Source: Megalopta genalis
Lineage: Eukaryota; Arthropoda; Insecta; Hymenoptera; Halictidae
Length of the DNA: 64,000 bases
Direction of reading: 5' to 3'
NCBI RefSeq assembly: GCF_051020955.1
Contig: NW_027476213.1
Location: 124,001 to 188,000, forward strand
The notes under the pieces were generated by a model that worked only from the letters and a program-made list of their open reading frames with translations, was not told the DNA's origin and did not search any database. Positions within the stretch are counted from its first letter, which is position 1. Every line of letters begins with the position of its first letter. Both the position numbers and the translations under genes were made by a program. Of this stretch, positions 39,501-53,015 are shown in pieces.

Positions 39501-42274
39501 GAAACACATGATTTAGCTTCATCTCCAAGGGAAACACATGATTTAGCTACAAATCAATGCGATGTAGAAGTTTTAGCTTCAAATCCATGCGGAACAAATG
39601 GTTTAGATTCAACTACTTGTGATATACATGATTTAGCTTCAACTGCATGCGAAACAAACGAGCAAGCTTCAAATACATGCGAAACACATGATTTAGCTTC
39701 AAACAAATGCGATGTAGAAGGTTTAGCTTCAAATCCATGCGAAACACATGATGTAGCTTCAAATCAAGGAGAAGGAGTAGACTTAGCTTCAAGTACATGA
39801 GAAACAATTGATTTTGCTTCAAATAGTTGCGATATAAGTGATATAGCTTCAAATGCAGGCGTAACAAACGAGTTAGCTTCAAATCCATGTGAAACGAAAG
39901 ATTTAGCTTCAAATACTTGCGAATATAAGTGATATAGCTTCAATTGCAGTCGAAACAAACAAGTTAGCTTCAGATCCATGCGAAACACATGATTTATCTT
40001 CAAATCAATGCGAAGTAGAAGGTTTCGCTTCAAATACATGAGAAACAAAAGATTTAGTTTCAAATCAATGCGATGTGGAAGGTTTAGCTACAAATCCGCG
40101 CGAAACAAATGATTTAGCTTCAATTACTTGCAATATAAGTGATATAGCTTCAAATGCAGGCGAAACAAAAGAGTTAGCTTCAAATCAATGCGATGTAGAA
40201 GGTTTAGCTTCAAATCCATGAGAAACAAATGATTTAGCATCAGATACTTGCTGTATAAGTGATATAGCTTCAAAGGCAGGGGAAACAAACGAGTTAGCTT
40301 CAAATCCATGCAAAACGCACGATTAAGCTTCAAATCAATGCTATGTAGAAGGTTTAGCTTAAAAAATCATGCAAAACAAATGATTTAGCTTCAAATAATT
40401 GCGAAATAAATGATATAGCTTCAAATGCAGGCGAAACAAACGAGTTAGCTTCAAATCCATGCGAAACACATGATTTAGCTTCAAATCAATGCGATGTAAA
40501 AGGTTTAGCTTCAAATCTGTACGAAACAAATGATTTAGCTTCAAATACTTGCGATATAAGTGATATAGCTTCATATGCAGGCGAAACGAACGAGTTAGCT
40601 TCAAATCCATGCGAATCACATGATTTAGCTACAAATACTTGCGAATATAAGGGATACAGCTTCAAATGCACGCGAAACAAACGAGTTAGCTTCAAATACT
40701 TGCGATATAAACGGAGTAGGTTCAAAAGCAGGAAAACAAACGAGTTAGCTTCAACTCCATGCAAAACACATGATTTATCTTCAAATCCAAGCGAAACACA
40801 TGATATAGCTTCAAATCAATGCGATGTAAAAGGTTTAGCTTCAAATCCGTGCGAAGCAAATGATGTTGGCATCAAATACTTCCGATGTAAGTGATATAGC
40901 TTCAATGCAGGCCAAACAGACGAGTTAGCTTCAAATCCATGAGAAACACATGATTTAGCTTCAAATCAATGCGAAGTAGAGGGCTTAGCTTCAAATCCAT
41001 GCGAAACAAATGATTGAGCTTCAAATACTTGCGATATAAGTGATATAGTTTTAAATGCAGGCGAAACGAACGAGTTAGCTGCAAATCGATGCGAAACACA
41101 TGATTCAGCTGCAAATCAATGCGATGTAGAAGGTTTAGCTTCAAATCCATGGGATGTAGAAGGTTTAGCTTCAAATCCATGCGAAACACATTATTTAGGT
41201 GCAAATCAGTGCGAAGTAGAAGGCTCAGGTTCAAAGCCATGCGATTCAAATGGTTCATCTTGAAATACTTGTGAAAGACATGATTTAGCTTCAACTGCAT
41301 GCGAAACAAACGAGTTAACTTCAAATCCATGTGAAACACATGATTTAGCTTCAAATCAATGCGATGTAGATGGTTTAGCTTCAAATCCATGCGAAACAAA
41401 TGATTGAGCTTCCAACACTTGGGATATATGTGATATAGTTTCAACTGCATGCGAAAGAAATGAGTTACATTCAAATCCAAGCGAAACACATAATTTAGCT
41501 TCAAATCAATGCGATGTAGAAGGTTTAGCTTCAAATCCAAGCGAAACACATGATTCAGCTTCAAATACTTCCGATATAAGTGATCTAGCTTCAAATACAA
41601 GCGAAACGAACGAGTTAGCTTCAAATCCATGCCAAACACATGATTCAGCTGCAAATCAAGGCGATGTAGAAGGTTTAGATTCAAATCCAAACCAGACACA
41701 TGATTTAGCTTCAAATCCATGGGATGTAGAAGGTTTAGCTTCAAATCCATGCGAATCAATTGTTTAGCTGCAAATACTTGTGATATACATGATTTAGTTT
41801 CAACTGCATGCGAAACAACCGAGTTAGCTTCAAATCCATGCGAAACACAATATTTAGCGTCAAATCAATGCGAAGTAGAAGGCAGAGCATCAAATCCATG
41901 CGAAACAAATGGTTTAGCTTCAAATACTTGCGATATAAATGATACAGCTTCAAATGCAGGTGAAACAAACGAGTCAGCTTCAAATCCATGCGAAACACAT
42001 GATTTAGATGCAAATCAATGCGACGTAGAAGGCTTAAATACAAATCCATGCGAAACGAATGATTTAGCTTCAAATACTTGCGAATATAAGGGATACAGCT
42101 TCAAATGCATGCGAAACAAACGAGTTAGCTTCAAATCCATGCGAAACACATGATTTAGATGCAAATCAATGCGACGTAGAAGGCTTTGCTTCAAATCCAG
42201 GCGGAACAAATGGATTAGCTTCAAATACTTGTGATGTACATGATTTAGCTTCAACTGCTTGCGAAACAAATGTG
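35507..42274 (+). repeat. 6,768-bp tandem duplication, copy 1
   Basis: All landmarks in this segment recur exactly 6,768 bp downstream, and the second copy abuts the first. Left junction: the match begins inside the shared core TTAGCTTCAAAT at 35507/42275, with a C/G mismatch just before. Right junction: the match is lost at the same core near 42278/49046. Only two substitutions were noticed between copies, at 36673 (G/A) and 41113 (A/C). Crossover within the core is the simplest origin. Confidence 0.92.
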
Positions 42275-45200
42275 TTAGCTTCAAATACATGCAAAACACG
42301 TGATTTAGGATCCAATCAATGCGAAGTAGAAGGCTTAGCTTCAAATCCATGCGAAACAAATGGTTTAGCTTCAAATACTTGCGATATAAATGATACAGCG
42401 TCAAACACAGGAGAAACAAACGAGTTAGTTTCAAATCCAAGCAAAACACACGATTTAGCTTCAATTCAATGCCAAGTAGAAGGCTTAGCTTCAAATCCAT
42501 GCGAGACAAATGGTTTAGCTTCAAATACAGGAGAAACAAACGGGTTAGCTTCAAATCCATGCAAAACACACAATTTAGCTTCAAATCAATGCCAAGTAGA
42601 AGGCTTAGCTTCAAATCCATGCGAATCAATTGTTTAGCTGCAAATACTTGTGATATACATGATTTAGTTTCAACTGCATGCGAAACAAACGAGTTAGCTT
42701 CAAATCGATGCGAAACACAATATTTAGCGTCAAATCAATGCGAAGTAGAAGGCAGAGCTTCAAATCCATGCGATACAAATGGTTTAGCTTCAAATACTTG
42801 TGATATACATGATTTAGCTTCAACTGCATTGGAAGCAAACGAGTTAGCTCCAAATCCACGCGAAACACATGACTTAACTTCAAATCAGTGCGAAGTAGAA
42901 GGCTTAGCTTCAAATCCATGCGAATCTAATGGTTCGGCTTCAAATACTTGTGAAATGCATGATTTAGCTTCAACTGCATGCGAAACAACGAGTTACCTTC
43001 AAATCCACGCGAAACACATGATTCAGCTGCAAATCAATGCGATGTAGAAGGTTTAGATTCAAATCCATGAAAACACGTGATTTAGGATCCAATCAATGCG
43101 AAGTAGAAGGCTTAGCTTCAAATCCATGCGAAACAAATGGTTTAGCTTCAAATATTTGCGATATAAATGATACAGCTTCAAATACGGTAGAAACAAACGA
43201 GTTAGCTTCAAATCCATGCAAAATACACGATTTAGCTTCAATTCAATGCCAAGTAGAAGGATTAGCTACAAATCTATGCGAATCAATTGTTTAGCTGCAA
43301 ATACTTGTGATATACATGATTTAGTTTCAACTGCATGCGAAACAAACGAGTTAGCTTCAAATCCATGCGAAACACAATATTTAGCGTCAAATCAGTGCGA
43401 AGTAGAAGGCTTAGCTTCAAATTCATGCGAATCCATGCTTAAAATACTTGTGAAATGCATGATTTAGCTTCAACTGCATGCGAAACAACGAGGTACCTTC
43501 AAATCCACGCGAAACACATAATTTAGCTTCAAATCAATGCGAAGTAGCAGGTTTAACTTCAAATCCATGCGAATCAAATGATTTAGATTTAGATACTTGC
43601 GACATAAGTGATATAGCTTCAACTGCATGCGAAACAAATGAGTTACATTCAAATCCAAGCGAAACACATAATTTAGCATCAAATCAATGCGAAGCAAATG
43701 ATTTAGCTTAAAATACTTGCGATATAAGTGATATAGCTTCAAATGCAGACGAAACAAACGAGTTAGCTACATATCCATGCGATACACATGATTTAGCTTC
43801 AACTCAATCCGAAGTAGAAGGACTAGCTTCAAATCCATGTGAAACAAATGATTTAGCTTCAAATACTTTCGATATAAGTGATATAGATTCAACTGCAGGC
43901 GAAACAAACGAGTTAGCTTCATATCCATGCGAAACACATGATATAGCTACAAATCAATGCGATGTAGAAGGTTTAGCTTCAAATCCATGCGATACAAATG
44001 GTTTGGCTACTAATACCTGTGATATATGTTATTTAGATTTAACTGCATGCGCAACGAACCAGTTAGCTTCAAATCCATGCGAAACACATGATTTAGCTTC
44101 AGATCAATGGGAAGTAGAAGGCTTATCTTCAAATCCATGCGATACAAATGATTTAGCTTCAAATACTTGTGATATACATGATTTAGCTTCAACTGCATTC
44201 GAAGCAAACGAGTTAGCTCCGAATCCACGTGAAACACATTATTTAGCTTCAAATACTTGTGATATACATGACGCGTCAACTGCATACGAAATAAACTAGT
44301 TAGCTTCAAACCCAAGGGAAACACATGATTTAACTTCAAATCAATGCGAAGTAGAAGGCTTAGCTTCAAATCAATGTGAAACAAATGGTTTTGATTCAGA
44401 TACTTGTGATAAACATGATTTAGCTTCAACTGCATGCGAAACAAGCGAGTTAGTTTCAAATCCATGCGGATCTTATGATTTAGCTTCAAATCAATGCGAT
44501 GTAGAAGGCTTAGGTTCAAATCCATGCGAATCAAATTGTTTAGCTTCAAATACATGTGAAATACATGATTAAGCTACGACTGCATGCGAAACAAACGAGT
44601 TAGCTCCAAATCCAAGCCGAACACATGATTTAGCTTCATATCAATGCGAAGTAGAAGGCTCAGCTTCAAATCCATGCGAAACACGTGATTTAGCTTCAAA
44701 TCAATGCGAAGTAGAAGATTTACCTTCAAATCCAAGCGAAACACATGATTTAGCTTCAAATCAATGCGATGTAGAAGGCTCTGCTTCAAATCCATGCGAA
44801 TCAAATGGTTTAGCTCCAAATACTTGCCATATAAGTGATATAGCTTCAAATGCAGACGAAACAATCGAGATAGCTTCAAATCTATGCGAAACACATGATT
44901 TATATGCAAATCAATGCGTCCTAGAAGGCTTAGCTTCAATTTCATGCGGTACAAATGATTTAGCTTCAAATACTTGTGATATTAGTGATATAGATTCAAC
45001 TGCAGACGTAACAAACGACTTAGCTTCAAATCAATGCGAAACTCATGATTTAGCTTCAAATCAATCCGACCTAGAAGTCTTAGCTTCAAAACCATGCGAA
45101 ACAAATGATTTAGCTTCAAATCAATGCGAAGTAGAAGGCTTACCTTCAAATCCATGCGAAACGAAAGATTTAGCTTTAAATACTTGCGAATATAAGTGAT

Positions 45201-48200
45201 ATAGCTTCAAATACAGGCGACGCAAACGAGTTTGCTTCAAATCCATGCCAAACACATGATTTAGCTTCAGATCCAAGCGAAACACATGATTTAGCTTCAA
45301 ATCAATGCGATGTAGAAGGTTTAGCTTCAAATCTGTGCGAAACAAATGATTTAGCTTCAAATACTCTCGATATTAGTGATATAGCTTCAAATGCAGAAGA
45401 AACAATCGAGTTAGCTTCAAATCCATGCGAAACAAATGATTTAGCTTCAGATGCTTGCAATATAAGTGATATAGCTCCAAATGCTGACGAAACAAACGGG
45501 TTAGCTACGAATCCATGTGAAACACATGATTTGGCTTCGAATCAATGCGAAGTAGAAGGCTTAGCTTCAAATCCATGCGGAACAAAGGGATTAGTTTCAG
45601 ATACTTACGTTATACATAATTTGGCTTCAACTGCATGCGAAATCAACGAGTTAGCTTCAAGTCCACGCGAAATACTTGATTTAGATTCAAATCAATGATA
45701 TGTAGAAGGTTTAGCTTCAAATCTGCGCGTTATAAATGATTTAGCTTCAAATACTTCCGATAAAAGTGATATAGCTTCAAATGCTGGCGAAACAAACGAG
45801 TTAGCTTCAAATCCATGTGAAACAAATCATTTAGCTTCAAATCCATGCGAAACACATGATTTTGCTGCAAATCTATGCGAAGTAGAAGGTTTCGCTTCAA
45901 ATACATGAGAAACAAAAGATTTAGTTTCAAATCAATGCGATGTGGAAGGTTTAGCTACAAATCCGCGTGAAACAAATGATTTAGCATCAGATACTTGTTA
46001 TATAAGTGATATAGCTACAAATGCAGGGGAAACAAACGGGTTAGCTTTAAATACATGCAAAACACATGATTAAGCTGCAAATCAATGCGATGTAGAAGGT
46101 TTAGCTTCAAATCCATGCGATACAAATGATTTAGCATCAGATACTTGCGATATAATTGATATAGCTTCAAATGCATGCGAAACAAACGAGAAAGCTTCAA
46201 ATACTTGCGATATAAATGAAACAGCTTCAAATGCAGACAAAACAAACGAGTTAGCTTCACATCCGTGCGAAACACATGATTTAGCTTCATCTCCAAGGGA
46301 AACACATGATTTAGCTACAAATCAATGCGATGTAGAAGTTTTAGCTTCAAATCCATGCGGAACAAATGGTTTAGATTCAACTACTTGTGATATACATGAT
46401 TTAGCTTCAACTGCATGCGAAACAAACGAGCAAGCTTCAAATACATGCGAAACACATGATTTAGCTTCAAACAAATGCGATGTAGAAGGTTTAGCTTCAA
46501 ATCCATGCGAAACACATGATGTAGCTTCAAATCAAGGAGAAGGAGTAGACTTAGCTTCAAGTACATGAGAAACAATTGATTTTGCTTCAAATAGTTGCGA
46601 TATAAGTGATATAGCTTCAAATGCAGGCGTAACAAACGAGTTAGCTTCAAATCCATGTGAAACGAAAGATTTAGCTTCAAATACTTGCGAATATAAGTGA
46701 TATAGCTTCAATTGCAGTCGAAACAAACAAGTTAGCTTCAGATCCATGCGAAACACATGATTTATCTTCAAATCAATGCGAAGTAGAAGGTTTCGCTTCA
46801 AATACATGAGAAACAAAAGATTTAGTTTCAAATCAATGCGATGTGGAAGGTTTAGCTACAAATCCGCGCGAAACAAATGATTTAGCTTCAATTACTTGCA
46901 ATATAAGTGATATAGCTTCAAATGCAGGCGAAACAAAAGAGTTAGCTTCAAATCAATGCGATGTAGAAGGTTTAGCTTCAAATCCATGAGAAACAAATGA
47001 TTTAGCATCAGATACTTGCTGTATAAGTGATATAGCTTCAAAGGCAGGGGAAACAAACGAGTTAGCTTCAAATCCATGCAAAACGCACGATTAAGCTTCA
47101 AATCAATGCTATGTAGAAGGTTTAGCTTAAAAAATCATGCAAAACAAATGATTTAGCTTCAAATAATTGCGAAATAAATGATATAGCTTCAAATGCAGGC
47201 GAAACAAACGAGTTAGCTTCAAATCCATGCGAAACACATGATTTAGCTTCAAATCAATGCGATGTAAAAGGTTTAGCTTCAAATCTGTACGAAACAAATG
47301 ATTTAGCTTCAAATACTTGCGATATAAGTGATATAGCTTCATATGCAGGCGAAACGAACGAGTTAGCTTCAAATCCATGCGAATCACATGATTTAGCTAC
47401 AAATACTTGCGAATATAAGGGATACAGCTTCAAATGCACGCGAAACAAACGAGTTAGCTTCAAATACTTGCGATATAAACGGAGTAGGTTCAAAAGCAGG
47501 AAAACAAACGAGTTAGCTTCAACTCCATGCAAAACACATGATTTATCTTCAAATCCAAGCGAAACACATGATATAGCTTCAAATCAATGCGATGTAAAAG
47601 GTTTAGCTTCAAATCCGTGCGAAGCAAATGATGTTGGCATCAAATACTTCCGATGTAAGTGATATAGCTTCAATGCAGGCCAAACAGACGAGTTAGCTTC
47701 AAATCCATGAGAAACACATGATTTAGCTTCAAATCAATGCGAAGTAGAGGGCTTAGCTTCAAATCCATGCGAAACAAATGATTGAGCTTCAAATACTTGC
47801 GATATAAGTGATATAGTTTTAAATGCAGGCGAAACGAACGAGTTAGCTGCAAATCGATGCGAAACACATGATTCAGCTGCCAATCAATGCGATGTAGAAG
47901 GTTTAGCTTCAAATCCATGGGATGTAGAAGGTTTAGCTTCAAATCCATGCGAAACACATTATTTAGGTGCAAATCAGTGCGAAGTAGAAGGCTCAGGTTC
48001 AAAGCCATGCGATTCAAATGGTTCATCTTGAAATACTTGTGAAAGACATGATTTAGCTTCAACTGCATGCGAAACAAACGAGTTAACTTCAAATCCATGT
48101 GAAACACATGATTTAGCTTCAAATCAATGCGATGTAGATGGTTTAGCTTCAAATCCATGCGAAACAAATGATTGAGCTTCCAACACTTGGGATATATGTG

Positions 48201-49042
48201 ATATAGTTTCAACTGCATGCGAAAGAAATGAGTTACATTCAAATCCAAGCGAAACACATAATTTAGCTTCAAATCAATGCGATGTAGAAGGTTTAGCTTC
48301 AAATCCAAGCGAAACACATGATTCAGCTTCAAATACTTCCGATATAAGTGATCTAGCTTCAAATACAAGCGAAACGAACGAGTTAGCTTCAAATCCATGC
48401 CAAACACATGATTCAGCTGCAAATCAAGGCGATGTAGAAGGTTTAGATTCAAATCCAAACCAGACACATGATTTAGCTTCAAATCCATGGGATGTAGAAG
48501 GTTTAGCTTCAAATCCATGCGAATCAATTGTTTAGCTGCAAATACTTGTGATATACATGATTTAGTTTCAACTGCATGCGAAACAACCGAGTTAGCTTCA
48601 AATCCATGCGAAACACAATATTTAGCGTCAAATCAATGCGAAGTAGAAGGCAGAGCATCAAATCCATGCGAAACAAATGGTTTAGCTTCAAATACTTGCG
48701 ATATAAATGATACAGCTTCAAATGCAGGTGAAACAAACGAGTCAGCTTCAAATCCATGCGAAACACATGATTTAGATGCAAATCAATGCGACGTAGAAGG
48801 CTTAAATACAAATCCATGCGAAACGAATGATTTAGCTTCAAATACTTGCGAATATAAGGGATACAGCTTCAAATGCATGCGAAACAAACGAGTTAGCTTC
48901 AAATCCATGCGAAACACATGATTTAGATGCAAATCAATGCGACGTAGAAGGCTTTGCTTCAAATCCAGGCGGAACAAATGGATTAGCTTCAAATACTTGT
49001 GATGTACATGATTTAGCTTCAACTGCTTGCGAAACAAATGTG
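42275..49042 (+). repeat. 6,768-bp tandem duplication, copy 2
   Basis: Matches copy 1 base for base in nearly all lines compared. Differences seen are A at 43441 and C at 47881. The copy runs directly into the first 751-bp unit run. Parts of it (about 45751-49042) serve again as the template for 53016-54640 and 59530-62830. Confidence 0.92.
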
Positions 49043-50090
49043 TTAGTTTCAAATCCATGCGAAACACATGATTTAGCTTGATAACAATACGAAGTAGAAG
49101 GCTTAGCTACAAATCCATGCGAATCAAATGGTTTAGCACCAAATACTTCGGATATACATGATTTAGCTTCAACTGCATGCGAAACAACCGAGTTAGCTTC
49201 AAATCCATGCGAAACACAATATTTAGCGTCAAATCAATGCGAAGTAGAAGGCAGAGCATCAAATCCATGCGAAAAAAATGGTTTAGCTTCAAATACTTAC
49301 GATATAAATGATACAGCTTCAAATACAGGAGAAACAATCGAGTTAGCTTCAAATCCATGCAAAATACACGATTTAGCTTCAATTCAATGCCAAGTAGAAG
49401 GCTTAGCTTCAAATCCATGCGAAACAAATGGTTTAGCTTCAAATACTTGCGATATAAATGATACAGCTTCAAATGCAGGTGAAACAAACGAGTCAGCTTC
49501 AAATCCATGCGAAACACATGATTTAGATGCAAATCAATGCGACGTAGAAGGCTTAAATACAAATCCATGCGAAACGAATGATTTAGCTTCAAATACTTGC
49601 GAATATAAGGGATACAGCTTCAAATGCATGCGAAACAAACGAGTTAGCTTCAAATCCATGCGAAACACATGATTTAGATGCAAATCAATGCGACGTAGAA
49701 GGCTTTGCTTCAAATCCAGGCGGAACAAATGGATTAGCTTCAAATACTTGTGATGTACATGATTTAGCTTCAACTGCTTGCGAAACAAATGTGTTAGTTT
49801 CAAATCCATGCGAAACACATGATTTAGCTTGATAACAATACGAAGTAGAAGGCTTAGCTACAAATCCATGCGAATCAAATGGTTTAGCACCAAATACTTC
49901 GGATATACATGATTTAGCTTCAACTGCATGCGAAACAACCGAGTTAGCTTCAAATCCATGCGAAACACAATATTTAGCGTCAAATCAATGCGAAGTAGAA
50001 GGCAGAGCATCAAATCCATGCGAAAAAAATGGTTTAGCTTCAAATACTTACGCTATAAATGATACAGCTTCAAATACAGGAGAAACAAAT
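48661..50090 (+). repeat. 751-bp higher-order unit, run 1 (1.9 copies)
   Basis: Units are 48661-49411 and 49412-50090 (truncated). The unit is 25 monomers, 24 of 30 bp and one of 31 bp (GCGAATATAAGGG type). Landmarks are GCGACGTAGAAGGCTTAAAT, AATCCAGGCGGAAC, the in-frame stop GCTTGATAACAATAC, AACAACCGAG and GCGAAAAAAATGG. The second unit breaks off where a GATTGAGCTTCCAAC segment copied from about 41400 or 48170 begins. Confidence 0.88.
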
Positions 50091-52931
50091 GATTGAGCTT
50101 CCAACACTTGGGATATATGTGATATAGTTTCAACTGCATGCGAAAGAAATGAGTTACATTCAAATCCAAGCGAAACACATAATTTAGCTTCAAATCAATG
50201 CGATGTAGAAGGTTTAGCTTCAAATCCAAGCGAAACACATGATTCAGCTTCAAATACTTCCGATATAAGTGATCTAGCTTCAAATACAAGCGAAACGAAC
50301 GAGTTAGCTTCAAATCCATGCCAAACACATGATTCAGCTGCAAATCAAGGCGATGTAGAAGGTTTAGATTCAAATCCAAACCAGACACATGATTTAGCTT
50401 CAAATCCATGGGATGTAGATGGTTTAGCTTCAAATCCATGCGAAACACATTATTTAGGTGTAAATCAGTCCGAAGTAGAAGGCTCAGGTTCAAAGCCATG
50501 CGATTCAAATTTTTCATCTTCAAATAGTTGTGAAAGACATGATTTAGCTTCAACTGCATGCGAAACAAACGAGTTACCTTCAAATCCACGAGAAACATAC
50601 GATTTAGCTTCAAATCAATGCGATGTAAAAGGTTTAGCTTCAAATCCGTGCGAAGCAAATGATGTTGGCATCAAATACTTCCGATGTAAGTGATATAGCT
50701 TCAATGCAGGCCAAACAGACGAGTTAGCTTCAAATCCATGAGAAACACATGATTTAGCTTCAAATCAATGCGAAGTAGAGGGCTTAGCTTCAAATCCATG
50801 CGAAACGAATGATTTAGCGTCAAATACTTGCGATATAAATGATATAGCTTCAAATACAAGCGACACAAACGAGTTTGTTTCAAATCCATGCGAAACAAAT
50901 GCTTTAGCTTCAAATACTTGCGATATAAATGATATAGCTTGAAATACAGGAGAAACAAACGAGTTTGCTTCAAATCCATGCAAAACACACGATTTAGCTT
51001 CAATTCAATGCCAAGAAGAAGGCTTAGCTTCAAATCCATGCGAATCAATTGTTTAGCTGCAAATACTTGTGATATACATGATTTAGTTTCAACTGCATGC
51101 GAAACAACCGAGTTAGCTTCAAATCCATGCGAAACACAATATTTAGCGTCAAATCAATGCGAAGTAGAAGGCAGAGCATCAAATCCATGCGAAACAAATG
51201 GTTTAGCTTCAAATACTTGCGATATAAATGATACAGCTTCAAATGCAGGTGAAACAAACGAGTCAGCTTCAAATCCATGCGAAACACATGATTTAGATGC
51301 AAATCAATGCGACGTAGAAGGCTTAAATACAAATCCATGCGAAACGAATGATTTAGCTTCAAATACTTGCGAATATAAGGGATACAGCTTCAAATGCATG
51401 CGAAACAAACGAGTTAGCTTCAAATCCATGCGAAACACATGATTTAGATGCAAATCAATGCGACGTAGAAGGCTTTGCTTCAAATCCAGGCGGAACAAAT
51501 GGATTAGCTTCAAATACTTGTGATGTACATGATTTAGCTTCAACTGCTTGCGAAACAAATGTGTTAGTTTCAAATCCATGCGAAACACATGATTTAGCTT
51601 GATAACAATACGAAGTAGAAGGCTTAGCTACAAATCCATGCGAATCAAATGGTTTAGCACCAAATACTTCGGATATACATGATTTAGCTTCAACTGCATG
51701 CGAAACAACCGAGTTAGCTTCAAATCCATGCGAAACACAATATTTAGCGTCAAATCAATGCGAAGTAGAAGGCAGAGCATCAAATCCATGCGAAAAAAAT
51801 GGTTTAGCTTCAAATACTTACGATATAAATGATACAGCTTCAAATACAGGAGAAACAAACGAGTTAGCTTCAAATCCATGCAAAATACACGATTTAGCTT
51901 CAATTCAATGCCAAGTAGAAGGCTTAGCTTCAAATCCATGCGAAACAAATGGTTTAGCTTCAAATACTTGCGATATAAATGATACAGCTTCAAATGCAGG
52001 TGAAACAAACGAGTCAGCTTCAAATCCATGCGAAACACATGATTTAGATGCAAATCAATGCGACGTAGAAGGCTTAAATACAAATCCATGCGAAACGAAT
52101 GATTTAGCTTCAAATACTTGCGAATATAAGGGATACAGCTTCAAATGCATGCGAAACAAACGAGTTAGCTTCAAATCCATGCGAAACACATGATTTAGAT
52201 GCAAATCAATGCGACGTAGAAGGCTTTGCTTCAAATCCAGGCGGAACAAATGGATTAGCTTCAAATACTTGTGATGTACATGATTTAGCTTCAACTGCTT
52301 GCGAAACAAATGTGTTAGTTTCAAATCCATGCGAAACACATGATTTAGCTTGATAACAATACGAAGTAGAAGGCTTAGCTACAAATCCATGCGAATCAAA
52401 TGGTTTAGCACCAAATACTTCGGATATACATGATTTAGCTTCAACTGCATGCGAAACAACCGAGTTAGCTTCAAATCCATGCGAAACACAATATTTAGCG
52501 TCAAATCAATGCGAAGTAGAAGGCAGAGCATCAAATCCATGCGAAAAAAATGGTTTAGCTTCAAATACTTACGATATAAATGATACAGCTTCAAATACAG
52601 GAGAAACAAACGAGTTAGCTTCAAATCCATGCAAAATACACGATTTAGCTTCAATTCAATGCCAAGTAGAAGGCTTAGCTTCAAATCCATGCCAAACAAA
52701 TGGTTTAGCTTCAAATACTTGCGATATAAATGATACAGCTTCAAATGCAGGTGAAACAAACGAGTCAGCTTCAAATCCATGCGAAACACATGATTTAGAT
52801 GCAAATCAATGCGACGTAGAAGGCTTAAATACAAATCCATGCGAAACGAATGATTTAGCTTCAAATACTTGCGAATATAAGGGATACAGCTTCAAATGCA
52901 TGCGAAACAAACGAGTTAGCTTCAAATCCAT
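49690..52931 (+). repeat. 3.2-kb segmental duplication, 5,465-bp offset, copy 1
   Basis: Landmarks (CGCTATAAATG at 50051, GATGTTGGCATC at 50662, TGCCAAGAAGAAGG at 51011, and the following 751-bp units) recur 5,465 bp downstream up to about 52931. The segment includes 50083-51180, which joins material like 41400-41720 to material like 40830-40990 and is absent from the 6,768-bp units in this order. Confidence 0.85.
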
Positions 52932-53008
52932 GCGAAACACAATATTTAGCGTCAAATCAATGCGAAGTAGAAGGCAGAGCATCAAATCCATGCGAAAAAA
53001 ATGGTTTA
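51181..53008 (+). repeat. 751-bp higher-order unit, run 2 (with 300-bp deletion)
   Basis: Units are 51181-51931, 51932-52682 and a third, incomplete unit from 52683. In the third, the sequence jumps at 52932 by exactly 300 bp (two phrases) relative to the second unit. It then leaves the unit at about 53008 for a TACTTCCGATAAAAG segment matching 45755. Both breaks keep the monomer register. Confidence 0.88.
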
Positions 53009-53015
53009 GCTTCAA

